From contig CAJOKE010000023.1 of NCBI GenBank assembly GCA_905235225.1, positions 1 through 61,295 of the forward strand: DNA of 61,295 nucleotides, written 5' to 3'. The notes below the pieces were generated by a model. That model was not told the origin of the DNA, searched no databases, and saw nothing but the letters and a program-made list of their open reading frames with translations. The stretch's first letter is position 1. Each line of letters opens with the position of its first letter. Origin of the DNA: Paludibacteraceae bacterium (GTDB lineage: Bacteria > Bacteroidota > Bacteroidia > Bacteroidales > Paludibacteraceae). Shown piece after piece: positions 8,308-16,929 of the stretch. The position numbers and the translations under genes were made by a program.

Positions 8308-9591
8308 ATGCGTTTCAAACCAACTGCTTATCATCTTGTCAATGTTGCCAATGGCAACGAGTTTACCGATAAAGGCTGGACACTCAGTGACCCTAATGGA
8401 GGAGAACCTTCTCTTGTACGCGCCGTTTATGACAATAAACATTTTACACCGCGTACTGACTTGGATGGAATTTATCGTTATGCTGAGTGGATGCCGATTC
8501 GTCGCACGCTAAAGAATTCGTGCGTCCCCGTGACATATAAGTCTAAGGGACTTGCAAAGTTTCTTGGGCTTGAGAATCTGTATATAACTTTTTCCGGCTG
8601 GAATCCGAAAATCGGTGCTAAGTTTCAAACATGTTCTTTCAAGGAAACAGAGGCGTACTCTGTTCTTGCCCGCTTGGATGCAAATGACAAACGTACACTC
8701 ATTGTTCAGTCTGCCGGAAATACGGCACGTGCTTTTGCACAAGTCTGTTCGGATAATAAAATTCCCGTAGTTATATGTGTTCCTCAGGATTGTTTGCATG
8801 ATTTGTGGTTCCGCCGCAAATTGGATAAGTGTGTCAAACTGCTTGCTGTGCCGCATGGTTGCGATTATTATGATGCTATTGCCTTGGGGGAGAAATTGGC
8901 TGAAGACCCGCATTTCTTCTTGGAAGGTGGCGCAAAGAATATTGCCCGTAGAGACGGTATGGGGACGACAATTCTTAGTTGTGTCGAGCAAATGGGACGT
9001 ATTCCTGACGCTTATTTTCAAGCAGTTGGTTCTGGGACAGGTGCTATTGCAGCATGGGAAAATGCTTGTCGATTAGCAGTTGATGGACGCTTCGGAGATA
9101 ATAATATGCGCGTATATGTTGCTCAGAATGAACCGTTTACGCTGATGTATGACTCATGGAAAGCTCATTCGCGTAATTTAGTTGAACTTGCCCCTGAAGT
9201 GGGACGACGTCAAGCTGAGGTCATCCTGGCCAAAGTGCTGTCTAACCGTAAACCACCGTATTCACTGACTGGAGGCCTGTTTGATACATTGGAGGTCTCT
9301 CACGGGGATGTTTATCTTGCTACCAATGACGAAATAATGTACTGGCTGCTGCAATTCCGTAATCTTGAAGGTTATGAACTCCTTCCTGCCGCCAATGTTG
9401 CAGTGGCTGCTCTTGCCAAAGCTGTGCAGGATGGTACTGTCAAGAAGGATGAATATATTATGCTTAATTGTACTGGTGGTGGTACTTTGCAGGCCATGAG
9501 TAAAGGTTATGTCCTCAAAGAACCGGATCTTATTCTTTCGCCTGATTTGCCTTCAGAGGAAATTATTCGCCAAGTATTAAAATTATTCTAA
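8308..9591 (+). CDS. Cysteate synthase-like, threonine-synthase fold
   Basis: A 427-residue fold-type II PLP enzyme. The Schiff-base lysine is K112 in KFQTCSFKETEAY; a glycine-rich phosphate site (GSGTGAIAAWE) and a C-terminal CTGGGTLQA complete the PLP pocket. The SFKETEAY context, rather than the SFKDR of true threonine synthases, and the length match the archaeal-type cysteate synthase family, which makes L-cysteate from O-phosphoserine and sulfite. The assignment is reinforced by the alpha-oxoamine synthase and reductase in the same operon: cysteate is the head group precursor of capnine. Last gene of the operon, 4 bases after the Hdr-like membrane protein, and its stop is 3 bases from the convergent hemW. 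A threonine synthase paralogue of other function is the alternative. Confidence 0.75.
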   Translation: MRFKPTAYHLVNVANGNEFTDKGWTLSDPNGGEPSLVRAVYDNKHFTPRTDLDGIYRYAEWMPIRRTLKNSCVPVTYKSKGLAKFLGLENLYITFSGWNPKIGAKFQTCSFKETEAYSVLARLDANDKRTLIVQSAGNTARAFAQVCSDNKIPVVICVPQDCLHDLWFRRKLDKCVKLLAVPHGCDYYDAIALGEKLAEDPHFFLEGGAKNIARRDGMGTTILSCVEQMGRIPDAYFQAVGSGTGAIAAWENACRLAVDGRFGDNNMRVYVAQNEPFTLMYDSWKAHSRNLVELAPEVGRRQAEVILAKVLSNRKPPYSLTGGLFDTLEVSHGDVYLATNDEIMYWLLQFRNLEGYELLPAANVAVAALAKAVQDGTVKKDEYIMLNCTGGGTLQAMSKGYVLKEPDLILSPDLPSEEIIRQVLKLF

Positions 9592-9594
9592 AGA

Positions 9595-10665
9595 TTAGAC
9601 CAATTCCTCAATAATCATGTTGAGGATATGTAAACCTTTTTGTGTGGCATGAATATTGCCATTGGAAATCTCAAGCAGACCGCTTTCTAATAGCGGTCTT
9701 GCTTTTTGTAGGATTGTTGTAGTTGCTTCGATACCTTCTTTGGTTCGCAAACCGAGCATAATATGCTCCATTGCTTTTTGTTCTTCGGTTAGCATTTCTT
9801 CATCCCCAAATATCTTTCCATTAGCTATATTGTTAATATATTCAAATAAGTTACTAATATTCCATCTTCTTTTTGTTCCGTCATAACTATGTGCTCCGGC
9901 TCCAAGTCCTATATATGGAGTATTATTCCAATATGATGAGTTGTGTTTTGATTCTCGCCCGGGTAATGCAAAGTTACTTACTTCATAATGTATAAAACCG
10001 TTTTCCTTTAGTTTTGTACATAATATATCATACATCTCATTCTCCAAGTCCTCATTTGCCGGAATGATTTTTCCTTCATTAACCATACTGGTAAGTCTTG
10101 TACCGGTTTCATAAGTGAGGTTATAGCATGAGATATGCTGAACATTGAGCTTTAATGCTTCATCTATATTATACAGCCAGTTCGCCATAGTTTGATCGGG
10201 TAGGGCATACATTAAGTCAATGCTGATATTGTCAAATCCGGCATTTTGTGCTAAATGAATAACGTCTTTAGCTTGTTGCGCTGTATGACGCCGACCGATG
10301 AATTGCAATTCCTTATCGAGAAAAGACTGAACACCGATGCTCAGTCTGTTAATTCCGATATTATGCAATTGAGATAACTTGTCTGTAGTTAGATCTCCGG
10401 GATTAGCTTCAATCGTAATCTCTGTAGCATTGGTAGGATGAATAGCAGTTAAAATCCGCTGTATTTGTTCGCAATCTAACATGCTTGGCGTGCCGCCACC
10501 AAAGTAAACAGTCTGAATGTCTGTTGGTTGCGTGATTCTCTGCCGTGCCTCAGTGATAACAGCCGTTACATAATCCTCACGTTGGTTTAGTTGTGTCGTC
10601 GAATAGAAATCGCAGTATAGACAGCGACTTTTACAAAAGGGAATATGAATATAGATGCCAGACAA
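9595..10665 (-). CDS. hemW: Radical SAM haem chaperone HemW
   Basis: A 356-residue radical SAM protein. The cluster motif is C11, C15, C18 (CKSRCLYC), followed by GGGTPS and the long HemN/HemW-type segment with NYxxYWNN-like SSYWNNTPYIGLGAGAHSY. The length and the C-terminal winged region (ending HILNMIIEEL) fit HemW, a haem-trafficking protein once annotated as oxygen-independent coproporphyrinogen oxidase. It is the last gene of the minus-strand operon that begins at 17759, 9 bases after rarA. It converges on the cysteate synthase gene with only 3 bases between stops. Confidence 0.9.
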   Translation of the reverse strand: MSGIYIHIPFCKSRCLYCDFYSTTQLNQREDYVTAVITEARQRITQPTDIQTVYFGGGTPSMLDCEQIQRILTAIHPTNATEITIEANPGDLTTDKLSQLHNIGINRLSIGVQSFLDKELQFIGRRHTAQQAKDVIHLAQNAGFDNISIDLMYALPDQTMANWLYNIDEALKLNVQHISCYNLTYETGTRLTSMVNEGKIIPANEDLENEMYDILCTKLKENGFIHYEVSNFALPGRESKHNSSYWNNTPYIGLGAGAHSYDGTKRRWNISNLFEYINNIANGKIFGDEEMLTEEQKAMEHIMLGLRTKEGIEATTTILQKARPLLESGLLEISNGNIHATQKGLHILNMIIEELV

Positions 10666-10674
10666 AATGGAAGG

Positions 10675-11961
10675 TTATTGCTCTTCTTCTCCCCACAGGT
10701 GTTTCATCCATTCCGCTAACTTTTGCTCCTGCGGACTGCCTTGCGGCTCCCAAAAATGAACATCTTTCAAGTCATCCGGCATAAATTGTTGCTTTACAAA
10801 ATGATTCGGATAATCATGTGCATACTTATAACCCTCACTATATCCAAGGTCTTTCATTAGTTGGGTCGGAGCATTACGTAAATGAAGTGGTACAGCTAAA
10901 TTACCGCTATTTGCAACTTCTGCCAGTGCTGTATCTATTGCCAGATAAGCGGAATTGCTTTTCTGTGAGGTGGCAAGGTAAATCGTAGCCATTGCAAGTG
11001 GAATTCGTCCTTCCGGCCAACCGATTTTCTGTAAAGTGTCAAAACAAGCATTGGCAACCAGCATTGCATTGGGATTAGCAAGACCTATATCTTCGCTGGC
11101 GGATATTACTAAACGGCGGGCGATAAATTTAGGGTCTTCTCCTGCTGCAACCATTCTGGCTAACCAATATATAGCTGCATCAGGATCACTGCCGCGAATA
11201 GATTTGATGAATGCAGATATAATATCGTAGTGCAACTCGCCGTCCTTGTCATAGGCAACCGGATTTTGCTGCAGCTGCCGAGTAACGGTTTCATTATCTA
11301 CTTCTTTGACACCGGAATTGCTGACTAATTCTATTATATTCAATAATTTGCGTGCATCACCTCCGCTGTATCGCAAAATAGCATCCGTCTCTTTAATTAT
11401 TAGGTGCTGTTCACGAATAATTTCGTCTTCTTTAATCGCCCGTTGGAGCAGTTCAAGCAAATCATCTTTGCCTAATGGTTGTAGCACGTATATCTGACAC
11501 CGTGATAATAAGGGATTGATGACCTCAAAACTGGGATTCTCTGTCGTTGCACCGATTAGTGTTATGGTACCGTCCTCAACAGCACCTAACAAACTGTCTT
11601 GTTGCGATTTGCTGAATCGATGTATCTCGTCTATGAAAAGAATAGGGGAGCGTTGGTCTGTTTGTCCGGCAAATAGTCCGCTGTTGATTTGTGCTTCTCG
11701 TTTTGCCTTTTCAATTACATCACGCACTTCTTTGACACCGCTCGTTACAGCGGATAGTGTGTAAAACGGTCGTTCCAGTTCATGAGCAATAATACGTGCT
11801 AACGTTGTTTTACCAACTCCCGGAGGTCCCCACAAAATAAATGACGACAAATTGCCGCTTTTAATCATTTGGCGCAAAATGGCACCTTCGCCGACCAAAT
11901 GTTTCTGACCTATATAATCGCTTAGCGTCTTGGGGCGCAATCTTTCTGCTAATGGCAACAC
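10675..11961 (-). CDS. rarA: RarA/MgsA, AAA+ recombination factor
   Basis: A 428-residue AAA+ ATPase of the clamp-loader-related RarA (MgsA, WRNIP1) family. Walker A is GPPGVGKTT and Walker B is FIDEIHRF; GATTENPSF is sensor 1, and the MgsA C-terminal domain includes RNAPTQLMKDLGY and YKYAHDYPNHF. It acts at stalled replication forks and gaps. It lies 13 bases after recN and 9 before hemW, in the same operon. Standard length; nothing unusual seen. Confidence 0.93.
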   Translation of the reverse strand: MLPLAERLRPKTLSDYIGQKHLVGEGAILRQMIKSGNLSSFILWGPPGVGKTTLARIIAHELERPFYTLSAVTSGVKEVRDVIEKAKREAQINSGLFAGQTDQRSPILFIDEIHRFSKSQQDSLLGAVEDGTITLIGATTENPSFEVINPLLSRCQIYVLQPLGKDDLLELLQRAIKEDEIIREQHLIIKETDAILRYSGGDARKLLNIIELVSNSGVKEVDNETVTRQLQQNPVAYDKDGELHYDIISAFIKSIRGSDPDAAIYWLARMVAAGEDPKFIARRLVISASEDIGLANPNAMLVANACFDTLQKIGWPEGRIPLAMATIYLATSQKSNSAYLAIDTALAEVANSGNLAVPLHLRNAPTQLMKDLGYSEGYKYAHDYPNHFVKQQFMPDDLKDVHFWEPQGSPQEQKLAEWMKHLWGEEEQ

Positions 11962-11974
11962 GATAACTTAAATT

Positions 11975-13555
11975 CTATTTGTTTAACAACTCTTTGGCTG
12001 TAGTTAATGCCGCATCTGTTATATCTTTGCCGGACATCATGGATGCTATTTGCTGAACCCGTTCCTTTGGACCCAGGTGGCAAATGTGTGTTTCGGTGCG
12101 TGACGCAGTATCCTGTTTATATACTTTGAATTGCTCATCTGCTTGTGCGGCAATTTGAGGCAAATGGGTGATGGCTATAATTTGACGGGAACTTGCCATC
12201 TCACGCATGATTTGCCCCATTTGAGTCGCCACCTCGCCACTGACTCCGGTGTCTATTTCGTCAAATATAATCGTGGGTAAACCGTTTGTGGATGCAATCA
12301 GTGCCTTCACGCACAGCATAAAACGGGCAATTTCTCCACCACTGGCGACCTCGCTTACCGGACGCAAAGACTGGTTAAGGTTGGCGGCAAATAGAAATTG
12401 TACATTGTCATCGCCGTATTCACCAAAATCGTCTAAAGCGGAAATTTGGATATCTACATTGGCATGAGCAATACCTAATTTGGACAAATCATTTCTCAAA
12501 TGCTCTGAAATGCCTTCGCGGACGGCCATTCTGGATTTAGTCAATAGACTGGCTGCTTTTACTAATGCCTCGCGACAAGTTTGTAACTCCCTTTTACTTT
12601 GTGCTATTTCTTCGTCAAATGAAGCGATTTTGTTCATTTGCGCGCCTAACTCATCGCGAATTGCAATAAGTTCGGCTAAACTCTGCACACCATGCTTGCG
12701 GAGTAACGTATTTAGCAAATCTAACCGTTCTTGGACAATCTGTAATCGTTCGGGATCGAATTCTGTATTGTTGGCAAGCCGGTTTATTTCACCGACTATG
12801 TCCTTCAGTTCGATTTCAACACTTTGCAACCTTGTACTTAGTTCTTTTTCATCTTGTAACGCAGTTCGTGCCTCCCTCAGTAAGCCCATTGCGCTCATTT
12901 CATCGTCATTCAATGCCGAAAGTGCGATTTGTAGTTGGCTTTTTAGTTGTTCAACATGCGACAAACGGTATTCTTCTTCCTCCAATTGGCTCAACTCGTC
13001 CGAATCATTCAGTTTGGCATCATCTAACTGCTCGAACTGAAAGGCGATGTAGTCTTGATCTTTGCGCGTTTTTTCTGCTAATTGCTCTAATTCTCTTAGT
13101 TTTTGTTCTGCTTGGCAGTATGCAGCATAACGAGTGGAGTAGGTGTCACGCTCTTTTTCGTTTTGTGCGATGGCATCGACAATGCTTAATTGAAATATAT
13201 CATTCTCTAACAGCAGATTCGCATGCTGGGAATGTATATCTATCAGTTTGTTTGCCAGTGATTTGAGTTCGCTTTGACTTACTACTTCATCATTGACAAG
13301 AGATCGTGACCGGCCGTTTCTGTTCAACTCACGACGTATAAGATATTCTCCGAAGTCTGCTTCAATTATACATTTCTCCTCCCCTTCAGTTATCGTTTTC
13401 AGATCGGCACGACCGCCCATCACTAATGCTAACGCACCGAGAATGATACTCTTACCGGCACCTGTCTCACCTGTCAGTGCTGAAAAACCATCACGCAAAT
13501 CTATATCTAATTGGGATATAAGCGCGTAATTTTGTATATGTAAATGTTGTAGCAT
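11975..13555 (-). CDS. recN: DNA repair protein RecN
   Basis: A 526-residue SMC-like ATPase of double-strand-break repair. The N-terminal half has ALTGETGAGKSIILGAL (Walker A) and a long coiled-coil middle (about 155-365). The C-terminal head has VASGGEIARFMLCVK (signature) and TIIFDEIDTGVSGEV (Walker B). Slightly shorter than E. coli RecN, as usual in Bacteroidota. Its start overlaps the DUF4835 stop by one base, so the two are translationally coupled. Confidence 0.95.
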   Translation of the reverse strand: MLQHLHIQNYALISQLDIDLRDGFSALTGETGAGKSIILGALALVMGGRADLKTITEGEEKCIIEADFGEYLIRRELNRNGRSRSLVNDEVVSQSELKSLANKLIDIHSQHANLLLENDIFQLSIVDAIAQNEKERDTYSTRYAAYCQAEQKLRELEQLAEKTRKDQDYIAFQFEQLDDAKLNDSDELSQLEEEEYRLSHVEQLKSQLQIALSALNDDEMSAMGLLREARTALQDEKELSTRLQSVEIELKDIVGEINRLANNTEFDPERLQIVQERLDLLNTLLRKHGVQSLAELIAIRDELGAQMNKIASFDEEIAQSKRELQTCREALVKAASLLTKSRMAVREGISEHLRNDLSKLGIAHANVDIQISALDDFGEYGDDNVQFLFAANLNQSLRPVSEVASGGEIARFMLCVKALIASTNGLPTIIFDEIDTGVSGEVATQMGQIMREMASSRQIIAITHLPQIAAQADEQFKVYKQDTASRTETHICHLGPKERVQQIASMMSGKDITDAALTTAKELLNK

Positions 13556-14457
13556 TATTGTACAATTTTATCGTACTGGTTACTTCTTGTCGGATCTATG
13601 TCCATCAATATCTCATAGACTTCTTTTTTCTCTTTGTCTGTTCCTTTCATAAAAATATTGACCAGTTCATCGGATTTTGCATCTAAAAATGTATTGATGA
13701 CATAGGTTGCCGGACGGGCGCGGTTTGCCTCGCGGAGTACGGGAATATCTTTGGCTATCAGTGCGCGAGCATTGGCTACGTTGGCTGCCATGTTGTCTAA
13801 TGCCAGACGGTGATAGGTATAGTAGAACTCACGGTATTTCTTGAATGCCTCATCCATCAGGTTGTTTATTAAGGCGTAGCGGTTCCTGTTACTGTCAAAT
13901 GCCTTCCAGCCCTTTTGTTCTTCACCGCTCATGGACGCTGACTGGCATGCACTTACTATATCCTCGCATACTTGGAAATAGGGCGTTCCACCCATTCGCT
14001 GATAGCTGTCGCAGTCATGACCGATAATCAAATACACATAGTATGCCAACATTGCCGTCAGATTATTGGTGAATGTATTTTGTTGATACTCAATACGATC
14101 GTATTCTTGATATGTGAAATTGAACGCATTGTCTTTGAAATTCAGCAGCGGGGTGATGTAGGTCGTGTTATAAACAGGGCGGCGTGATTGTAATTGCATT
14201 TCGCATGTGTAAGAATTGTCTGTAACGGCATTCACAATAATCATCATACTGCACTCTATCTTCTCTTTTTCGGAGAAGGTCATGTTGGTCCATCGGTTAT
14301 TGTTCATGTATTCCTCTATAGTCTGTTTAAGAGTCTCGAATACACTTTTGTTGCTTCCCTCGATTTGGTCAGAATTGATTGTGACTGTGCAGTTTAGTTC
14401 TTGCGCGTTCAGACTGATTGTCATCAGCAGACCTATTATTGTAATAATCTTTCTCAT
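13555..14457 (-). CDS. DUF4835 family protein (PorD-like, type IX secretion)
   Basis: A 300-residue exported protein with a signal peptide (MRKIITIIGLLMTISLNAQ) followed directly by ELNCTVTINSDQI, the conserved start of the DUF4835 family, annotated as T9SS component PorD in related genomes. It is expected in the periplasm or at the outer membrane. The gene overlaps its upstream neighbour by 4 bases and recN by 1 base, in the common Bacteroidota order DUF4835-recN. The presence of a T9SS-associated gene agrees with the T9SS-like tails of several proteins in this window. The molecular role is not shown by sequence. Confidence 0.85.
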   Translation of the reverse strand: MRKIITIIGLLMTISLNAQELNCTVTINSDQIEGSNKSVFETLKQTIEEYMNNNRWTNMTFSEKEKIECSMMIIVNAVTDNSYTCEMQLQSRRPVYNTTYITPLLNFKDNAFNFTYQEYDRIEYQQNTFTNNLTAMLAYYVYLIIGHDCDSYQRMGGTPYFQVCEDIVSACQSASMSGEEQKGWKAFDSNRNRYALINNLMDEAFKKYREFYYTYHRLALDNMAANVANARALIAKDIPVLREANRARPATYVINTFLDAKSDELVNIFMKGTDKEKKEVYEILMDIDPTRSNQYDKIVQ

Positions 14458-15494
14458 TTTTCGATACTTTTAATTCCGCCGGTTTGAATGTCAAAATATA
14501 TATGTGGTAAATCTCCTTTTGTAAACAATGTTCGGGACAGAGGGACAGCAATGCCGAATTGGGCTACAGGTACATGTTTTTCCAATAGGGTTTCATTCAG
14601 ATAATCTATCTTGATGTTGGCGGAACCTGCAAGGTTATAATATATTTGTGACGGAGCAGGAGCCTTCTTGTCATTTTCTACGTGGGTATTTCCCTTCATT
14701 TGCCGTTTCGCAGTTACATTCAACAGTATCGGTTCTCCGTTCCCTGATGATGTAAGTCCCTCTTTGTCTGAGAAATAACCGATTTCAACTTCCTCACTTT
14801 TAACTGGTATGTAAGTCAGAACCTCGCGATGTTTGATTACTTCTCTTTTCCCGACGAACAACTCTACCAACTGCCGTTCTTGCTTGTCCAGTTCATCCAA
14901 AACCAACTTCATGGCGACTCCGTCTGCCGGTACTTTTTCTACTTCGCCACCTATCAGATACATTCGGTTCTCACGAATACGGTATATTAGTTTGGCTGCT
15001 CCTTGAGCTTGCTGTGCCACACTTTTACCGTTCAAGTGTTCTTCTAACAGCGGCAACACGTTCGGCGACCGATCTATCGTTTTAGGACCATGTTTAATAT
15101 TTTCTTTCCGTACATTCCCATGTTCATGGTGGGCTATATTATATCCTTCTAATGTCCCTATTCGGCTCAAAGTCAGCAACTGGCTCTCTATGCCGTTTTC
15201 GGCTACAACCTTGTATGCCCTTGTATAATCCGCCATCGGTTGGGGGCGACAGTGGATCTTTTCCAGTTGGAATATCCTTGACGGCTCCTTAATAATCTCC
15301 GTTGCACCAAGGTACTGCTTGGCATAAGCGGCAAATGGTCCCGGTTGGCTGATCACTTCTTCATATTCCACATCAAAGCACAACTGTGTTTGTGGCATGT
15401 AATACACGATGGCAAGTTCATTGTCATGTACCGTCTGGGCTTGGATAATAATGCCCGCTAAACATAGAAATCCTATTAAAATACTCTTTTTCAT
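14454..15494 (-). CDS. DUF4831 family exported protein
   Basis: A 346-residue protein with a clear signal peptide (hydrophobic 5-18, then IQAQ), so periplasmic or outer-membrane associated. It matches the Bacteroidales DUF4831 family by overall sequence (for example IVYYMPQTQLCFDVEYEE near the N-terminus). Function unknown. The start overlaps the aroE stop by 4 bases and its own stop overlaps the DUF4835 start by 4 bases. Tight coupling to a T9SS-related gene makes an envelope role likely. Confidence 0.8.
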   Translation of the reverse strand: MKKSILIGFLCLAGIIIQAQTVHDNELAIVYYMPQTQLCFDVEYEEVISQPGPFAAYAKQYLGATEIIKEPSRIFQLEKIHCRPQPMADYTRAYKVVAENGIESQLLTLSRIGTLEGYNIAHHEHGNVRKENIKHGPKTIDRSPNVLPLLEEHLNGKSVAQQAQGAAKLIYRIRENRMYLIGGEVEKVPADGVAMKLVLDELDKQERQLVELFVGKREVIKHREVLTYIPVKSEEVEIGYFSDKEGLTSSGNGEPILLNVTAKRQMKGNTHVENDKKAPAPSQIYYNLAGSANIKIDYLNETLLEKHVPVAQFGIAVPLSRTLFTKGDLPHIYFDIQTGGIKSIEK

Positions 15495-16198
15495 ATGTCT
15501 TGATTATTCCAAATTTTCCAACTTTCCTCGGCTTGGATATGTAACATTCCTACACCGTTAATCACTATTGCGCCGCGTTCTTTTCCTCGTTTTAGAAAAA
15601 TCGTTTCTTCCGGATTATATACGCAGTCATATAGCACATGTTTTTTCCCGATTTCATCGTATCTTATATCCGGGAAACAATCGCTATCGGGTGTCATTCC
15701 TAATGGCGTTGCATTCACAATCAATCCGTAGGGACTCAACTCTTTTGCAACTTTTCCCCGCACACTGATCATTTCACCTTCAATTCCCAGTGTCTTCAAT
15801 CCGTACAGTACTGCCCTTGCTGCACCGCCTTGACCCAATATAAGGGCTTTGTCAAAATGTCGCTTGATGGTTCCTTCTGTTGTGCCAAGCTTCTCACATA
15901 ACGATTTGACAAACCCTGTCCAATCGGTATTAAATCCTTTCCCGCCTTTGACGACATTCACCGCACCAATCTCTTCCGCTATCGGGTCAACCTCACGCAA
16001 ATAGGGTATGATGGTTCTTTTATACGGTATCGTGACATTATAGCCGTCAAGTTCATTCGGCAAATTTTCTGCTCCTAATACAGGAATCTCAATCAATCGG
16101 TAATCCGCCTCAATCTGTTCGTCCGCAAATTTCCGGGCGAAATATGTTGCAGACCACGAATGACCTAATTTCCTGCCGATTAGTCCGTAATGTCTCAT
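15491..16198 (-). CDS. aroE: Shikimate dehydrogenase
   Basis: A 235-residue AroE: substrate motif GHSWSATYF at the N-terminus, the catalytic Lys/Asp region NVTIPYKRTI, GAVNVVK, the NADP loop ILGQGGAARAVLYGL, and NATPLGM. It reduces 3-dehydroshikimate in chorismate synthesis. It is short compared with E. coli AroE (272), as in other Bacteroidales, mostly by trimmed loops. Overlaps tilS by 4 bases and the DUF4831 gene by 4 bases. Confidence 0.92.
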   Translation of the reverse strand: MRHYGLIGRKLGHSWSATYFARKFADEQIEADYRLIEIPVLGAENLPNELDGYNVTIPYKRTIIPYLREVDPIAEEIGAVNVVKGGKGFNTDWTGFVKSLCEKLGTTEGTIKRHFDKALILGQGGAARAVLYGLKTLGIEGEMISVRGKVAKELSPYGLIVNATPLGMTPDSDCFPDIRYDEIGKKHVLYDCVYNPEETIFLKRGKERGAIVINGVGMLHIQAEESWKIWNNQDI

Positions 16199-16929
16199 CC
16201 TTGCAATTCCTTCTGTACTCGTTCAGCCAGTTCTGCCACATGTTCGATTTCTGCTTTTGTCCACTGACTCAATTCCGCGCGAACAGCATTGCGCCGGTAT
16301 GCAGTGTCTGCGTTGGTCGAATCCTCAACCCATTCCAGTCCGCGTATATCCTGCAAATAGTGGCATATATAATCATGTGTTGTACACAATAGCGGACGTA
16401 CTATTGGCACTTGTATTCCGCTATACGGATTGTTGCTTTTTGGCCACATGCCGCATAGCCCTTTCAGACCGCAACCGCGACGGATATTCATTATTACCGT
16501 TTCTACCTGATCGTTTTGGTGATGGGCTACTGCTATCGCGGTGCTGCCCGTTTCTTGTGCTAATTCACCGAACCATTCATATCGTAATTCCCTCGCTGCC
16601 AACTCTATGCTTTTTTTCTTGCTTTGCGCATAGGACTCTGTCTCAAAATGCTTGACAAAAATCGGTATTCCGTCCTCCATCCATGCTGCCGGAGTTTTTA
16701 TGCGGCTCACTATATTCCGGCATAAATTCCGCACAAATTGCTCGTCCCTGTCGCTCTCTGCACCGCGAAGATGAAAATTGCAATGCGCTACATTGCATTC
16801 GTACCCCGCACGCAGCAATACATCCAATAGTGCCACACTGTCTGCACCGCCGCTTACGCATACCAATACTTTTGCTCCATCGTGCAGTAAGTTGTTGTCT
16901 GATATATATTTCTTGACGCGGCGCAACAT
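16195..16929 (-). CDS. tilS: tRNA(Ile)-lysidine synthase, short form
   Basis: A 244-residue PP-loop ATPase. The P-loop is VSGGADSVALLD (about 25-36); downstream come NFHLRGAESDRDE, AVAHHQNDQVET and the TilS-type NADTAYRRNAVRAEL. TilS makes lysidine at C34 of the AUA-reading tRNA, an essential function. Typical Bacteroidota TilS is well over 400 residues; here only the catalytic domain is present. The stop overlaps the next gene by 4 bases in normal operon fashion, so this looks like a genuine short protein rather than a broken one. The gene starts one base inside the stop of the regulator gene upstream. Confidence 0.85.
   Translation of the reverse strand: MLRRVKKYISDNNLLHDGAKVLVCVSGGADSVALLDVLLRAGYECNVAHCNFHLRGAESDRDEQFVRNLCRNIVSRIKTPAAWMEDGIPIFVKHFETESYAQSKKKSIELAARELRYEWFGELAQETGSTAIAVAHHQNDQVETVIMNIRRGCGLKGLCGMWPKSNNPYSGIQVPIVRPLLCTTHDYICHYLQDIRGLEWVEDSTNADTAYRRNAVRAELSQWTKAEIEHVAELAERVQKELQG

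Noticed and set aside
8308..9591. Ordinary threonine synthase
   Set aside because: The context around the PLP lysine (SFKETEAY), the length, and the lipid genes in the operon favour cysteate synthase; it remains the main alternative.
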